Shown here: one piece after another, positions 1 through 7,932 of the stretch
Numbering within the stretch: position 1 is the first letter of the stretch
Layout: each line of letters begins with the position of its first letter
DNA from: CAZOWW01 sp964583765
GTDB lineage: Bacteria; Actinomycetota; Actinomycetes; Actinomycetales; Kineosporiaceae
Reading direction: 5' to 3'
DNA: 25,748 bases
Assembly (NCBI GenBank): GCA_964583765.1
Contig: CAZOWW010000086.1
Coordinates: 1 to 25,748 of the forward strand
Notes under the pieces: generated by a model
What the model saw: the letters and a program-made list of their open reading frames with translations, nothing else
Databases searched by the model: none
What the model was told of the DNA's origin: nothing
Program-made: the position numbers and the translations under genes

Positions 1-89
1 CCACCACACCGGTGGGCCCCCTCCACCACACCCCCAGGACACAGCACCGCCACCCACGAGATCCGCGCCGCCGCCGGCGCCGGACCGCC

Positions 90-125
90 TATGGTTCTCT
101 CGGCGGCTGTCCTCCGTCGGAGGAC
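90..125 (+). promoter_or_regulatory. Putative promoter and palindromic operator before the lipoprotein gene
   Basis: A TANNNT-type -10 hexamer, TATGGT, lies at 90-95. Just downstream, at 109-125, is the 17-bp palindrome GTCCTCCGTCGGAGGAC, with 8-bp arms around a single central T. It lies between the -10 element and the Shine-Dalgarno GGAGGG at 143-148. The position fits a repressor site near the transcription start. No -35 element is convincing. The arms are exact in the sequence; the regulatory role is inferred. Confidence 0.35.
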
Positions 126-155
126 CTGCCCGGCCGCCTTTCGGAGGGAGCCACC

Positions 156-938
156 GTGCTGGGCCCAGCCAGACCTCGCCGTCTCGTCCTCGTCCTCTGG
201 GTGGGCACGACCGCGTTGGCCTGCCTGGCGTGCAGCGCGCCGAGCACCCTGGAGCCACTGGCCCGCAGCGCTGCCGCAGCCCGGTCCACGACACCCCCCG
301 TCACGTCGTCCGTGACCTCACCCGCGACCTCCACCAGCTCCCGGACGCCCACTCGCACGACGCGGGTGACGCCCGTGACCGGGCTGGCAGCCCAGATCCT
401 GCCGGCACCCGACGATGCCTCCGACGCCGAAGATCCGCAGTCGATGGGCCTCGACGCCTTCGTCGCGAAGTTCTACGCCCGCACGGCCCAGAGCAGCAGC
501 CGGACCTGGCTGCACAAGTGCGGGTTCGCGGAGGCCGCCTCCGGGGAGTGGGTGACGGAGTCCAACTCCCTGATCCAGATCTTCCTCATCCGGTTCGAGA
601 GCGCTCGCGGAGCTGCGGTGATGGCGCGCGATCTCGCGGCCTCCTGGGGCGACGACAAAGCCCCGGCCACCACCTTCACCGATTCCGTGATCTCCGCATT
701 CGGGGAGGTCAAGCCCACCCCGGACGCCGACGGCGACACGCTGGTCAAGATGATCGGGGTCAGCGGGCACGTCGTGATCTATCTGCGGCAGTTCACGCCG
801 CACAAGCCCGATCGTTCCGGCACCCAGACCCTGATGCACAGCCAGTACCGCCGGGTGGAGGCACACGGTGGGAGCTCCGGAGACACGGCCTCCCCGACCG
901 CAACCTCCTCCCCCACCCTCCCCGGCGACGACGCCTGA
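156..938 (+). CDS. Secreted Ser/Thr-rich lipoprotein of unknown function
   Basis: I do not recognise the family. The frame is open further upstream, but I chose the GTG at 156 because GGAGGG sits 7 nt before it and a signal peptide follows at once. The protein is 260 aa. It starts with an Arg-containing n-region, then a hydrophobic stretch (about residues 10-23) ending TALACLAC-S, an imperfect lipobox, so it is probably lipidated. Residues about 30-75 are a Ser/Thr/Pro-rich linker. A folded domain of about 160 residues follows, with Trp and Tyr positions and a helix rich in charged residues. The C-terminus is again Ser/Thr/Pro-rich. It lies 149 nt before the pseudokinase gene on the same strand and may act with it at the envelope. 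That link rests on position only. Confidence 0.7.
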   Translation: MLGPARPRRLVLVLWVGTTALACLACSAPSTLEPLARSAAAARSTTPPVTSSVTSPATSTSSRTPTRTTRVTPVTGLAAQILPAPDDASDAEDPQSMGLDAFVAKFYARTAQSSSRTWLHKCGFAEAASGEWVTESNSLIQIFLIRFESARGAAVMARDLAASWGDDKAPATTFTDSVISAFGEVKPTPDADGDTLVKMIGVSGHVVIYLRQFTPHKPDRSGTQTLMHSQYRRVEAHGGSSGDTASPTATSSPTLPGDDA

Positions 939-1087
939 GGCCTTCCCCGGCGCGCATGCGGTCCCGCCGACTACGATGGCCCACCGGGGGCCACAACCCG
1001 ACGAATGCCCGCGCCCGCATCGTCCACCATCGGCCCGTCCCCCCCCGACGACGGCGAGACGCTGCGGAAGGGCGCTGCGGAGGTGTG

Positions 1088-2647
1088 GTGATCGAGGAGA
1101 GCCAGGAACCTCGACTGGGTCCCGTCGGCCGTCTCGGCGGCCGCTACCGGCTGGTACGACCTCTGCGTTCGACGAGCGGGGTCGGCATGTGGCTCGCCCT
1201 CGACGAGGATCTCAACCGCCACCTCGCGATCTACTGGGTCGACGCGAACTCGCTCACCGCTCGGGCCGTGCTCGCCGCGGCACGCACCTCTGCCACCGTC
1301 CCGGACACCCGCTTCGTGCAGGTGCTCGACGCCGGGGAGGACGAGCGGTCGGCCTTCGTGGTCACGGAGTGGGTGCCCCGTGCCCATGACCTGACCTCCC
1401 TGCTCAGCCAGGGCCCGCTGCCCCCCGTCGAGGCCACCCGGTTCCTGGCGGGACTGTGCCAGGCGATGGCCTGCGCCCATGAGCGCAGGGTGCCGCACCT
1501 GCGCCTCGATCCGCACAATCTGCTGCGGACGGGCTCCGACCAGGTGAAGATCAGAGGATTGTTCCTCGACGCGACCTGCACCGGGCTGGCCGACCTCGAC
1601 TTCCCCGAGGCCGTGGTCACCGACCTACGGGCCGCGGGGGCCCTCGCCTTCGCGGCCTACACCGCCAGGTGGCCCCAGGGGCCCGCCTACGGGCTCGCCG
1701 AGGCACCGCTGGGCACCGACGGCGCGCCGCTGCCACCGTCCCAGGTCTGTCCGGGCGTCCCTGAGGCCGTGGACGAGGTCGTCATGACCCTCCTGAATGC
1801 CGCGGAGGGCAGCGAACCTGGATCCTTCAGCCGGGCCGCCGAGGCCTTCGACGCCCTCGAGGCCCGGTTGCAGGCGCTCGACGACGAGGAATCGGACCTT
1901 GGTCCCCTGCCGTCGGATGCGGGAGCGACGGTCACCCCGAACGGTCCCGACCCCGGTGTCACCGCCCCGCACGAGCTGCCTCCCACGGGCGAACTGCCCC
2001 GGGTGCGAACCGCGCTCCGTGCGTGGTCGAGGTCCCGTCCTGTCGTCCTGTCCCTGATCGCGGCCGTCGCCGCCGCCTCCCTCGCCCTGATCCTCGCCCA
2101 GTTCCCCCGCAAGGCCGCCTCGCCGCCTACGCCGTCCACCACGAGCACGACCCACCCCACCACCGTGTCCACCACACCGCTGAAGATCGCAGGTGCCTCG
2201 CTGTGGCAGGCCAGCTCGCACGACGAGCACGCCACCGACGTGGGGAACACCCTCACCGGCAAGTCCGGGGGGTGGTCCACGAACAGCTACAAGGACGGCC
2301 CCAAGATGCTGATCAAGCCGGGGACCGGGATCATCTACGACCTCGGCGCGGCTCACACGATCGAGCGGGCCGAGGTGCGCATCGGGGCGTCGGGGGCGAG
2401 GCTGGCGCTGCTCGCCGCGGACCCGGGACTCGACGCCCTCCCACCGGTACAGGCGAGCGCACCCCCCGGGTTCCATGAGGTGGCCACCCGGGACGCGCAG
2501 GGGACCGATGTCACCCTGACCCCCGACCACCCGGTCACCACGCGCTACCTGCTCGTCTGGTTCACCGCGCTTCCCGCCCAGGGGACCACCGCGATCCACC
2601 CGTTCCCGTACTACGACTCGATCGTGCAGGTGCGGTTCTTCGCCTGA
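1088..2647 (+). CDS. Membrane-anchored protein pseudokinase with extracellular beta-sandwich domain
   Basis: A 519-aa protein resembling the pseudokinase part of mycobacterial MviN/MurJ and the stand-alone kinase-like proteins near murJ in other actinobacteria. In mycobacteria that domain helps control lipid II flipping through phospho-dependent FhaA binding. Residues about 18-265 have a kinase-like fold, but all three catalytic motifs are lost: the VAIK lysine is Tyr49 (LAIYW), the catalytic loop reads HLRLDPHN (137-144) with neither catalytic Asp nor Lys, and DFG is replaced by GLF (157-159). One membrane helix lies at about 318-338, then a Ser/Thr/Pro linker (about 343-365). A C-terminal discoidin-like domain (about 366-519) should be extracellular. 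The start is the GTG at 1088, with GGAGG at 1079-1083 only 4 nt before it; a GTG at 1085 is too close. No murJ gene is visible in the window. Confidence 0.82.
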   Translation: MIEESQEPRLGPVGRLGGRYRLVRPLRSTSGVGMWLALDEDLNRHLAIYWVDANSLTARAVLAAARTSATVPDTRFVQVLDAGEDERSAFVVTEWVPRAHDLTSLLSQGPLPPVEATRFLAGLCQAMACAHERRVPHLRLDPHNLLRTGSDQVKIRGLFLDATCTGLADLDFPEAVVTDLRAAGALAFAAYTARWPQGPAYGLAEAPLGTDGAPLPPSQVCPGVPEAVDEVVMTLLNAAEGSEPGSFSRAAEAFDALEARLQALDDEESDLGPLPSDAGATVTPNGPDPGVTAPHELPPTGELPRVRTALRAWSRSRPVVLSLIAAVAAASLALILAQFPRKAASPPTPSTTSTTHPTTVSTTPLKIAGASLWQASSHDEHATDVGNTLTGKSGGWSTNSYKDGPKMLIKPGTGIIYDLGAAHTIERAEVRIGASGARLALLAADPGLDALPPVQASAPPGFHEVATRDAQGTDVTLTPDHPVTTRYLLVWFTALPAQGTTAIHPFPYYDSIVQVRFFA

Positions 2648-2667
2648 GGATCCCCGCGCCCGTCGGA

Positions 2668-2690
2668 GCGGACCACGGCTCGGGGTCCGC
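2668..2690 (+). terminator. Candidate terminator hairpin after the pseudokinase gene
   Basis: GCGGACC (2668-2674) pairs perfectly with GGTCCGC (2684-2690) across a 9-nt loop, 20 nt after the stop codon. There is no U-tract, as is common in high-GC actinobacteria. It also lies just before the promoter of the next gene, so it may instead be regulatory. Confidence 0.4.
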
Positions 2691-2721
2691 CGGTTCAAGT
2701 CGCATGTCGATCAGGCGTGGC

Positions 2722-2736
2722 TAGGCTGCCGGCATG
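2722..2736 (+). promoter_or_regulatory. Leaderless promoter -10 element and start codon
   Basis: TAGGCT at 2722-2727 is followed by exactly 6 nt and then the ATG at 2734. No Shine-Dalgarno sequence precedes the ATG. This spacing would place the transcription start on the A of the start codon, as in leaderless actinobacterial mRNAs. No -35 match is clear. Confidence 0.55.
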
Positions 2737-3135
2737 GCGAAGACGGAGGATCTCGAGCGATTCGCTCGGCAGGCAAATGTCCGGTTCACGACCTTCCGGC
2801 GCGACGGGACGCCGGTGCCCACCCCGATCTGGGTGGTCCGCGACGGGGACCACCTGCTCGCGCTGACCGACCGCACCACGGGCAAGGTCAAGCGGTTGCG
2901 GCACACGCCGCGGGCGCTCCTCGCGCCGTCGAACAGCCGGGGCAAGGTCGCCGACGGCGTCCCGGACACTCCCAGCACGGTGGAGATCGTCGACAACCCC
3001 GAGGAACTGACCCGGCTCACCGCAATGGTCAAGGCGAAGTACGGGATGCAGTTCACGATCGCCCGGCTGTTCCAGCGCATGCGCGGGCTGTCCTTCGCCA
3101 ACGGCGTGGAGTTGCGGATCACGCTCGGTGGTTGA
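2734..3135 (+). CDS. PPOX-class F420-dependent oxidoreductase, Rv2061-like
   Basis: This 133-aa protein matches the small split-beta-barrel (PPOX/FMN-binding) proteins of actinobacteria, most closely as I recall the Rv2061 type that uses cofactor F420. Such enzymes are soluble and probably transfer hydride from F420H2 to an unknown substrate. Visible features are the N-terminal ARQANVRFTTFRRDGTPV strand pair, then PIWVVRDGDHLLALTD and the cofactor-phosphate type stretch TGKVKRLRHTPRALLAP. The length is full for the family. The ATG is apparently leaderless. The gene is monocistronic: it follows the pseudokinase by 86 nt and faces the L,D-transpeptidase gene with a 23-nt gap. F420 dependence is inferred from the family; there are no F420 synthesis genes nearby. 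Confidence 0.82.
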   Translation: MAKTEDLERFARQANVRFTTFRRDGTPVPTPIWVVRDGDHLLALTDRTTGKVKRLRHTPRALLAPSNSRGKVADGVPDTPSTVEIVDNPEELTRLTAMVKAKYGMQFTIARLFQRMRGLSFANGVELRITLGG

Positions 3136-3158
3136 GCTCGCGGACGGATCCGGGAGCG

Positions 3159-4484
3159 TCAGGCTGCGGTGTGCAGGGCGCTCCCGGCGAGCCACTGGGC
3201 CCAGCTGAGGTTCCAGTCACCGAACCCGTTGTCCACCGCGACCTGGTGGGGAGCACCCACCACGGTCACGACGTCCCCGAGCTTGGCCAGGCCGTAGAAC
3301 CAGGCCGCGTCCGAGACGCGCAGGTGGATGCACCCGTGCGAGATGTTCGCCTTGCCGATCTGGTAGTCCCAGGGCGCGGCGTGGACGAACGTCCCCGAGG
3401 GGGTCAGCCGCACGTCGTCGTTGACCTTCATCTTGTAGTAGATCGGGCTGCCCGGATCGCAGGCGATGTGGACGCTGCACGAGTCCATCTCGACCACCGG
3501 CAGTTTGCCGAGCACCACCATGGTGCCTCCCCAGGTGTCGTACCCGGGTTTGCCGGTGCCTGTGGGCAGGTTGCGCAGCAGCTTGCCGTCCCGGGTCACG
3601 GTCATCCGGTGGGTCTTGATGTTCACCACGGCGACCAGACTCGAGCCGATGGTGAAGCTGCGCGACAGGTCCCTGGCGCCCCACCGTCCGTTCCCGTCGC
3701 TGACGCCGTTCAGGTTCAGGGCGAGGGTGACGTGCGTGCCCGACGCCCAGTACCACTGCGGGCGGTAGTCCACCCGGGTGCTGGAGATCCAGTGCCAGGC
3801 CCCGGTCACCGCCGGCCTCGCGTCCACCGTGAGCTGACGCTCGACCTCGGCGCGGTTCTCCACGGAGTGCATGAAGACGACGGAGATCGGCAGCCCGACA
3901 CCCACCGTCTCGCCGTCCAGGGGGGTGATCGACGCAATGGTGATCCGCCGGCCGGCGGCCAGGGTGGTGAACTGAAGGTGCGACTGCGCGGAGTCCCCGC
4001 CGTCGCTCTCGGCCACCGCGGTCACCGAGTACGTCGTGGACACCTTGAAGGTACGGGCGGGCGTCCAGGTGCCGTCGCCGGCCAGCGTCCCGGGCACGGC
4101 CGCGCCGCCCTCGTCCGTGACGGTGACCGAGGTGACATGTCCGGATGACGCCGTGACGTGCAGTGGGCGGTCCGGGTAGGCCTTGCCGGAGTCGTTCGTG
4201 CTCACGGAGACGACCGGCGCGGAGGCTGCCGCCGGACTCGCCGAGGCGAGCGGCGCCGAGGCACCGGAGGTCACCACCGAGGTGGAGCCGGACGACGTGG
4301 TGCCGGCCGGCATCTCGGACGCCTGGTGCGCGGACCCCGAACATGCGGACGCCGCGAGTGCGACCGTCAGCATCGGTACGAACAGGCCCAGGGCGCGGGC
4401 TCGTCCACGGACCGTGGTCCGACCCCCGTCGTCCCGGCCGTGGCCCGGTCCTGTGCCGGTTCCCTCGACACCCCACACCTTCAT
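3159..4484 (-). CDS. L,D-transpeptidase lipoprotein with Ig-like domains and YkuD catalytic domain
   Basis: This enzyme should form 3-3 crosslinks in peptidoglycan outside the membrane, or attach proteins to it, through a cysteine acyl-enzyme. It is 441 aa from the ATG at 4484, which has GAAGGG 8 nt upstream; an upstream in-frame ATG at 4547 lacks a signal context. A twin-Arg-free signal peptide ends ALAASAC (Cys48, likely lipidated). Residues about 60-92 are a Ser/Ala linker. Two Ig-like modules (about 93-175 and 180-280) precede the YkuD domain (about 283-410). The catalytic motif is ISHGCIHLR with Cys385 and His383; His368 precedes it in FVHAAPWDY. A Trp-rich C-terminal stretch (about 423-435) resembles the C-cap of mycobacterial Ldt enzymes. 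Carbapenem sensitivity is known for the family but untested here. Confidence 0.93.
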   Translation of the reverse strand: MKVWGVEGTGTGPGHGRDDGGRTTVRGRARALGLFVPMLTVALAASACSGSAHQASEMPAGTTSSGSTSVVTSGASAPLASASPAAASAPVVSVSTNDSGKAYPDRPLHVTASSGHVTSVTVTDEGGAAVPGTLAGDGTWTPARTFKVSTTYSVTAVAESDGGDSAQSHLQFTTLAAGRRITIASITPLDGETVGVGLPISVVFMHSVENRAEVERQLTVDARPAVTGAWHWISSTRVDYRPQWYWASGTHVTLALNLNGVSDGNGRWGARDLSRSFTIGSSLVAVVNIKTHRMTVTRDGKLLRNLPTGTGKPGYDTWGGTMVVLGKLPVVEMDSCSVHIACDPGSPIYYKMKVNDDVRLTPSGTFVHAAPWDYQIGKANISHGCIHLRVSDAAWFYGLAKLGDVVTVVGAPHQVAVDNGFGDWNLSWAQWLAGSALHTAA

Positions 4485-4606
4485 GCCGCCTACCCTTCGC
4501 CCGCCGGGGCCGCACCCGAGCCCGACGTCCCACCCGCATCCGTGCACAGGGTCCCATCCTCGGCCTCATCATGACCGCAGGCTGAGAATCGCATGAAAGC
4601 ACAGTA
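4485..4606 (-). promoter_or_regulatory. Long upstream region of the L,D-transpeptidase gene with a possible -10 element
   Basis: On the minus strand TACTGT occupies 4606-4601, giving a possible start near 4594 and a leader of about 110 nt before the ATG at 4484. The leader ends with GAAGGG as ribosome-binding site. I looked for the actinobacterial c-di-AMP (ydaO) riboswitch that often precedes cell-wall genes and did not see its conserved blocks. The rest of the gap, 4607-4758, shows nothing I can name. Confidence 0.25.
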
Positions 4607-4758
4607 TGGATGACCGCTCACACGCCCTACGTCTGAATGTCGAGTCTCCTCTCGGACGTCCGCGACGCCAGCTGAAGCGCCGACGGGTCCCGCCCGGACC
4701 CTCGACGAATCCCTCCCCGAGGCCGGGCCGGTCGGACGGGCGCGGGACGGACCGGCTC

Positions 4759-6387
4759 TCAACGGCGGAAGCGGTCGACCATCGCCTGCAACTCGTGGGA
4801 CATCCGGGACAGCTCGGTCGTCGCGCCGCGGGTCTGTTGGGCGTCCTCGGCGGTGTGCGACACCGCCCCGGACACCCCGGCGATGCCCTCCGCGATCTGG
4901 TCCGCGCCCGCGGACGCCTCGCTGATGCTGTGGGTCATCTCGGCGGTGGTCGCGGTCTGCTCCTCGACGGCCGAGGCGATGGTCTCCTCGAAGGCGCTGA
5001 GTTGCCCGATCACCTGAGTGATCTCGGCGATGGCCGCCACCGCACGGCCCGTGGTGTCCTGGATGGACTCGATCCGGTGGGAGATGTCCTCGGTGGCGCG
5101 AGCCGTCTCCGCCGCCAGTTCCTTGACCTCTGTGGCGACCACGGCGAAGCCCCGCCCGGACTCACCGGCCCGGGCCGCCTCGATCGTCGCGTTGAGCGCG
5201 AGCAGGTTGGTCTGCTCGGCGATCGCGGTGATCAGCTTGACCACGTTGCCGATCTCCGCGGACGAGACGCCCAACTCGTCCACGGTGCTGTTCGCCGAGT
5301 CCGCCAGGGACTGCGCGTGGACGCCGAGTCGCGCGGCATCGGCCGCGGTGCGGGAGATCTCCGCGATGGAGACGCTCATCTCCTCCGCGCCCGCGGCCAG
5401 GCTGTGGATGTTGCCCGTCACGTCCTTGGCCGACTCCCGGACCGCAGCCGCATCCGCCGAGGTGCTCTCGGCCGTCGCCGTGATCTGCCCGGCCGTGGCG
5501 GTGAGCTCCTCGGCGGCACCCGCGAGGGTGCGGGCGGACGAGGCGAGTGCGTCCACGGTCTCCCGGGTGTTCGCGGTGGCCGTGTCCAGGGCCCGCGCGG
5601 TCTGGCCGATCTCGTCCCGGTTCGTGAGGCCGAGCTGTTGCGACAGGTCTCCCTGCGCGACCGCCGCGCAGACGTCGCGCACCCGACGCAGAGGGCCCAC
5701 GATCACCCGGGCGGTCAGGGTGCCCAGGGTGAGGGCACCGAGCAGGGCGAGCAGCGCGACCACGAGCAGCGTGTTCCGCGCGGTCGTGTAGGTGTCCTGC
5801 CCCGCCTGGATCTGGTGCCCGGTCTGGTCCCGCATGATTCCGATGATCTTGTCAAGATCGGCCTGGATCTGCACCGCCATCGGCTTGACCTGCTTCGTGC
5901 GCATCTCCAGGTAGCCTGCCATGTCGTGGGCGCGGGCCAGCCGCAACAGGTCGCCCCCGACGAGGGTGTGGTACTTCTCCCAGACACCGGACAGGTCGGA
6001 GAGCACGGCGCGCACCTCGGGCGAAGTGCCGGGCCCGTTCGCGAACTTCTGCAGGGCCTGGTTCATGCGGTCCACATCGGCCAGGTAGGCCACGTGCTCC
6101 GCCCCGGAGTCGGAACTGCCCAAGGTGTCGTCGGCCAGGGCGTCGAGCCGGGCCTGCAGGTACGCGTACCGCATCCCGTCGAGGTCGGTGAGCGGGAAGA
6201 CGGAGCGGTCCTGCAGCGTCTGCTGCCGGTCCCGCATCGCACCCAGGTGGATGTACGCGGACACCGCGATGATGATCATGCCCAGGCAGCCGACGAGCAC
6301 CGCGGCCATCACTTTCACGACGACCGGCTGGTCGGACACCCGCCACCGTGCGCGGCGCTCCGGATGATCTGTTGTCCGCTGCGCCAT
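4759..6387 (-). CDS. Methyl-accepting chemotaxis protein
   Basis: A 542-aa transmembrane chemoreceptor that would relay ligand binding to CheA/CheW. The ATG at 6387 has AGGAG 9 nt upstream; the frame extends upstream only as low-complexity residues. TM1 is at about 24-45, a four-helix-bundle type sensor domain at about 48-203, TM2 at about 205-228 and HAMP at about 226-278. The cytoplasmic coiled coil carries the hairpin tip IAEQTNLLALNATIEAARAG followed by GRGFAVVATEVKELA, the signature that binds CheA and CheW. It ends MVDRFRR with no CheR-docking pentapeptide. No che or flagellar genes lie in the window, so it is an orphan receptor. The 177-nt region upstream (6388-6564) shows no recognisable promoter. 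Confidence 0.95.
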   Translation of the reverse strand: MAQRTTDHPERRARWRVSDQPVVVKVMAAVLVGCLGMIIIAVSAYIHLGAMRDRQQTLQDRSVFPLTDLDGMRYAYLQARLDALADDTLGSSDSGAEHVAYLADVDRMNQALQKFANGPGTSPEVRAVLSDLSGVWEKYHTLVGGDLLRLARAHDMAGYLEMRTKQVKPMAVQIQADLDKIIGIMRDQTGHQIQAGQDTYTTARNTLLVVALLALLGALTLGTLTARVIVGPLRRVRDVCAAVAQGDLSQQLGLTNRDEIGQTARALDTATANTRETVDALASSARTLAGAAEELTATAGQITATAESTSADAAAVRESAKDVTGNIHSLAAGAEEMSVSIAEISRTAADAARLGVHAQSLADSANSTVDELGVSSAEIGNVVKLITAIAEQTNLLALNATIEAARAGESGRGFAVVATEVKELAAETARATEDISHRIESIQDTTGRAVAAIAEITQVIGQLSAFEETIASAVEEQTATTAEMTHSISEASAGADQIAEGIAGVSGAVSHTAEDAQQTRGATTELSRMSHELQAMVDRFRR

Positions 6388-6564
6388 CTCGATCGGCTCC
6401 TGCCCGTGTCGGCCAACGCGTCCTCGGCCTCGCCCACGGCGTTCCGCGCGTCGTGGCGTTCCGGTTCGCAGGGTTTTTGTCGGAGCGGAGCCGCGGTGAC
6501 CTGAGACGAGCGACGAGAACGAGGCCCCGGAGCCCACCGGCGTCACCCGCTCGGGGGACGCCGT

Positions 6565-7815
6565 TCACCCTGCGGCAGTAGAGCCTTGTCCCGGGGCCCG
6601 ACCCTGGCGGACGCTCCTCGGCGAGAACGGCGCGAGCAGGACGACCGCGACCACGGTGGCGACCACGGCGGCGAGCAGCAATGGCACCTGCCCGTCGGCA
6701 CCCCAGGCCAGTCCGGCCCACACGCCCGCACACAGCACCGCCAGGCCCCCCGCGCCCTGGAAGACCCCCTGCGCCGCCGCCTGCTGCCCGGAGCCGGCCA
6801 GGCCGGACACCCACGCCTTGCCCACGCCGTCCGTGAGGGCCGCGAACATCCCGTAGAGGCCCACGAGCAGCCAGGCGACGGCGTGATCCCGCACCAGAGC
6901 CAGGCCCCCGTAGCCCAGGACGAAGAAGGCCAGGCCGACGGCGTAGACGCAACGGGGATGCCACCGATCGGCGAGCACCCCGGCCGGGAAGCTCCCCGCG
7001 GCATACACGGCGTTGAAGGTCACGTAGGCGAGGATCACCTGGGTGACGCTCATCCCGATGTCGTGCAGCCGCAGCAGCACCAGGGCGTCCGGGAAGTTCA
7101 CCGCGGCGAAGACCATCAGCGGCAGGAGAGCCCGCCAGTAGCCGGACGGCAGAGTGCGCACCCCCGCCGTCCAGGCCGGACGGGACCGGTCCCGGCGCGC
7201 GGGCGGGGTGGCCTCGTGCACGGCCGCCACGAGGAGCACGCTCAGCACCGCCGGCACCACGGCGAGGAGCAGCACGGGCTTCAGCCGGTGACCCAGTGCG
7301 GCATAGCCGGCCAGCCCCAGCAGGGGTCCGACCACCGCGCCCAGGGTGTCCGCCGTTCGGTGCACCCCGAACGCCCGACCACGAGCACTCCGCGGTACCC
7401 CCTCGACCAGGAGCGCGTCCCGCGGAGCACCCCGCATGCCCTTGCCCAGGCGGTCCACCACCCGCCCGGCGAGGACCACCGGCCACGCGAAGGCGAGCGC
7501 GACGATCAGCTTGCCCACCGCGGCCAGGCCGTAGCCGGCGGCGATGAGCGGGCGGCGGCGCCACCTGTCCCCCAGGACGCCGGTGCCGAGTTTCGTCACC
7601 GAGGCCGCTCCCTCGGCGAGTCCCTCCACCGCCCCGACGGCTGCGGCGGGCGCACCGAGCACCGTGGTCAGGAAGATCGGCAGCAGCGGGTACACGAGTT
7701 CGCTGGCGGCGTCCTGCAGGAACGACACCCCGGACAGCACCAGCAGGTTCCTGGAGAGCCAGCCACCGTGCGAGCCGTCGGCCGGGGGCTGCTCGACATC
7801 GTCCTCGACAGGCAT
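6565..7815 (-). CDS. MFS transporter, drug-exporter-like
   Basis: A 416-aa major facilitator with about 12 hydrophobic segments starting near residue 22. The loop between helices 2 and 3 has the motif-A remnant GDRWRRRP (82-89). A second conserved loop, DRLGKGMRGAPRDAL (121-135), is typical of a group of bacterial MFS proteins often annotated as multidrug or quinolone exporters; the real substrate is unknown. It probably uses the proton gradient. The gene ends 177 nt before the chemoreceptor gene on the same strand and is divergent from the lipid kinase gene, sharing a 114-nt promoter region. On the minus strand GACAGT lies 6 nt before the ATG and no Shine-Dalgarno is present, so translation may be leaderless. 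Confidence 0.88.
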   Translation of the reverse strand: MPVEDDVEQPPADGSHGGWLSRNLLVLSGVSFLQDAASELVYPLLPIFLTTVLGAPAAAVGAVEGLAEGAASVTKLGTGVLGDRWRRRPLIAAGYGLAAVGKLIVALAFAWPVVLAGRVVDRLGKGMRGAPRDALLVEGVPRSARGRAFGVHRTADTLGAVVGPLLGLAGYAALGHRLKPVLLLAVVPAVLSVLLVAAVHEATPPARRDRSRPAWTAGVRTLPSGYWRALLPLMVFAAVNFPDALVLLRLHDIGMSVTQVILAYVTFNAVYAAGSFPAGVLADRWHPRCVYAVGLAFFVLGYGGLALVRDHAVAWLLVGLYGMFAALTDGVGKAWVSGLAGSGQQAAAQGVFQGAGGLAVLCAGVWAGLAWGADGQVPLLLAAVVATVVAVVLLAPFSPRSVRQGRAPGQGSTAAG

Positions 7816-7916
7816 GTCGCCACTGTCGCACGGTGGTCGGGGTCCGCGAACCAGGCCCCGCGCGCTCGCGGACCGCGCCGTGGGCGTCGGGACTCCCGTG
7901 ACCTGAACTCTCAGCC

Positions 7917-7932
7917 TAGGCTACGCAACGTG
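7917..7932 (+). promoter_or_regulatory. Leaderless promoter -10 element before the lipid kinase gene
   Basis: TAGGCT at 7917-7922 is followed by 7 nt and the GTG at 7930. There is no Shine-Dalgarno sequence. The hexamer is identical to the one before the gene at 2734. It decides the start: the reading frame is open for more than 1.3 kb upstream, but that part is antisense to the MFS gene. Confidence 0.5.

Noticed and set aside
4485..4600. c-di-AMP (ydaO) riboswitch before the L,D-transpeptidase gene
   Set aside because: The leader is long enough, but the conserved blocks of that riboswitch as I know them are absent.
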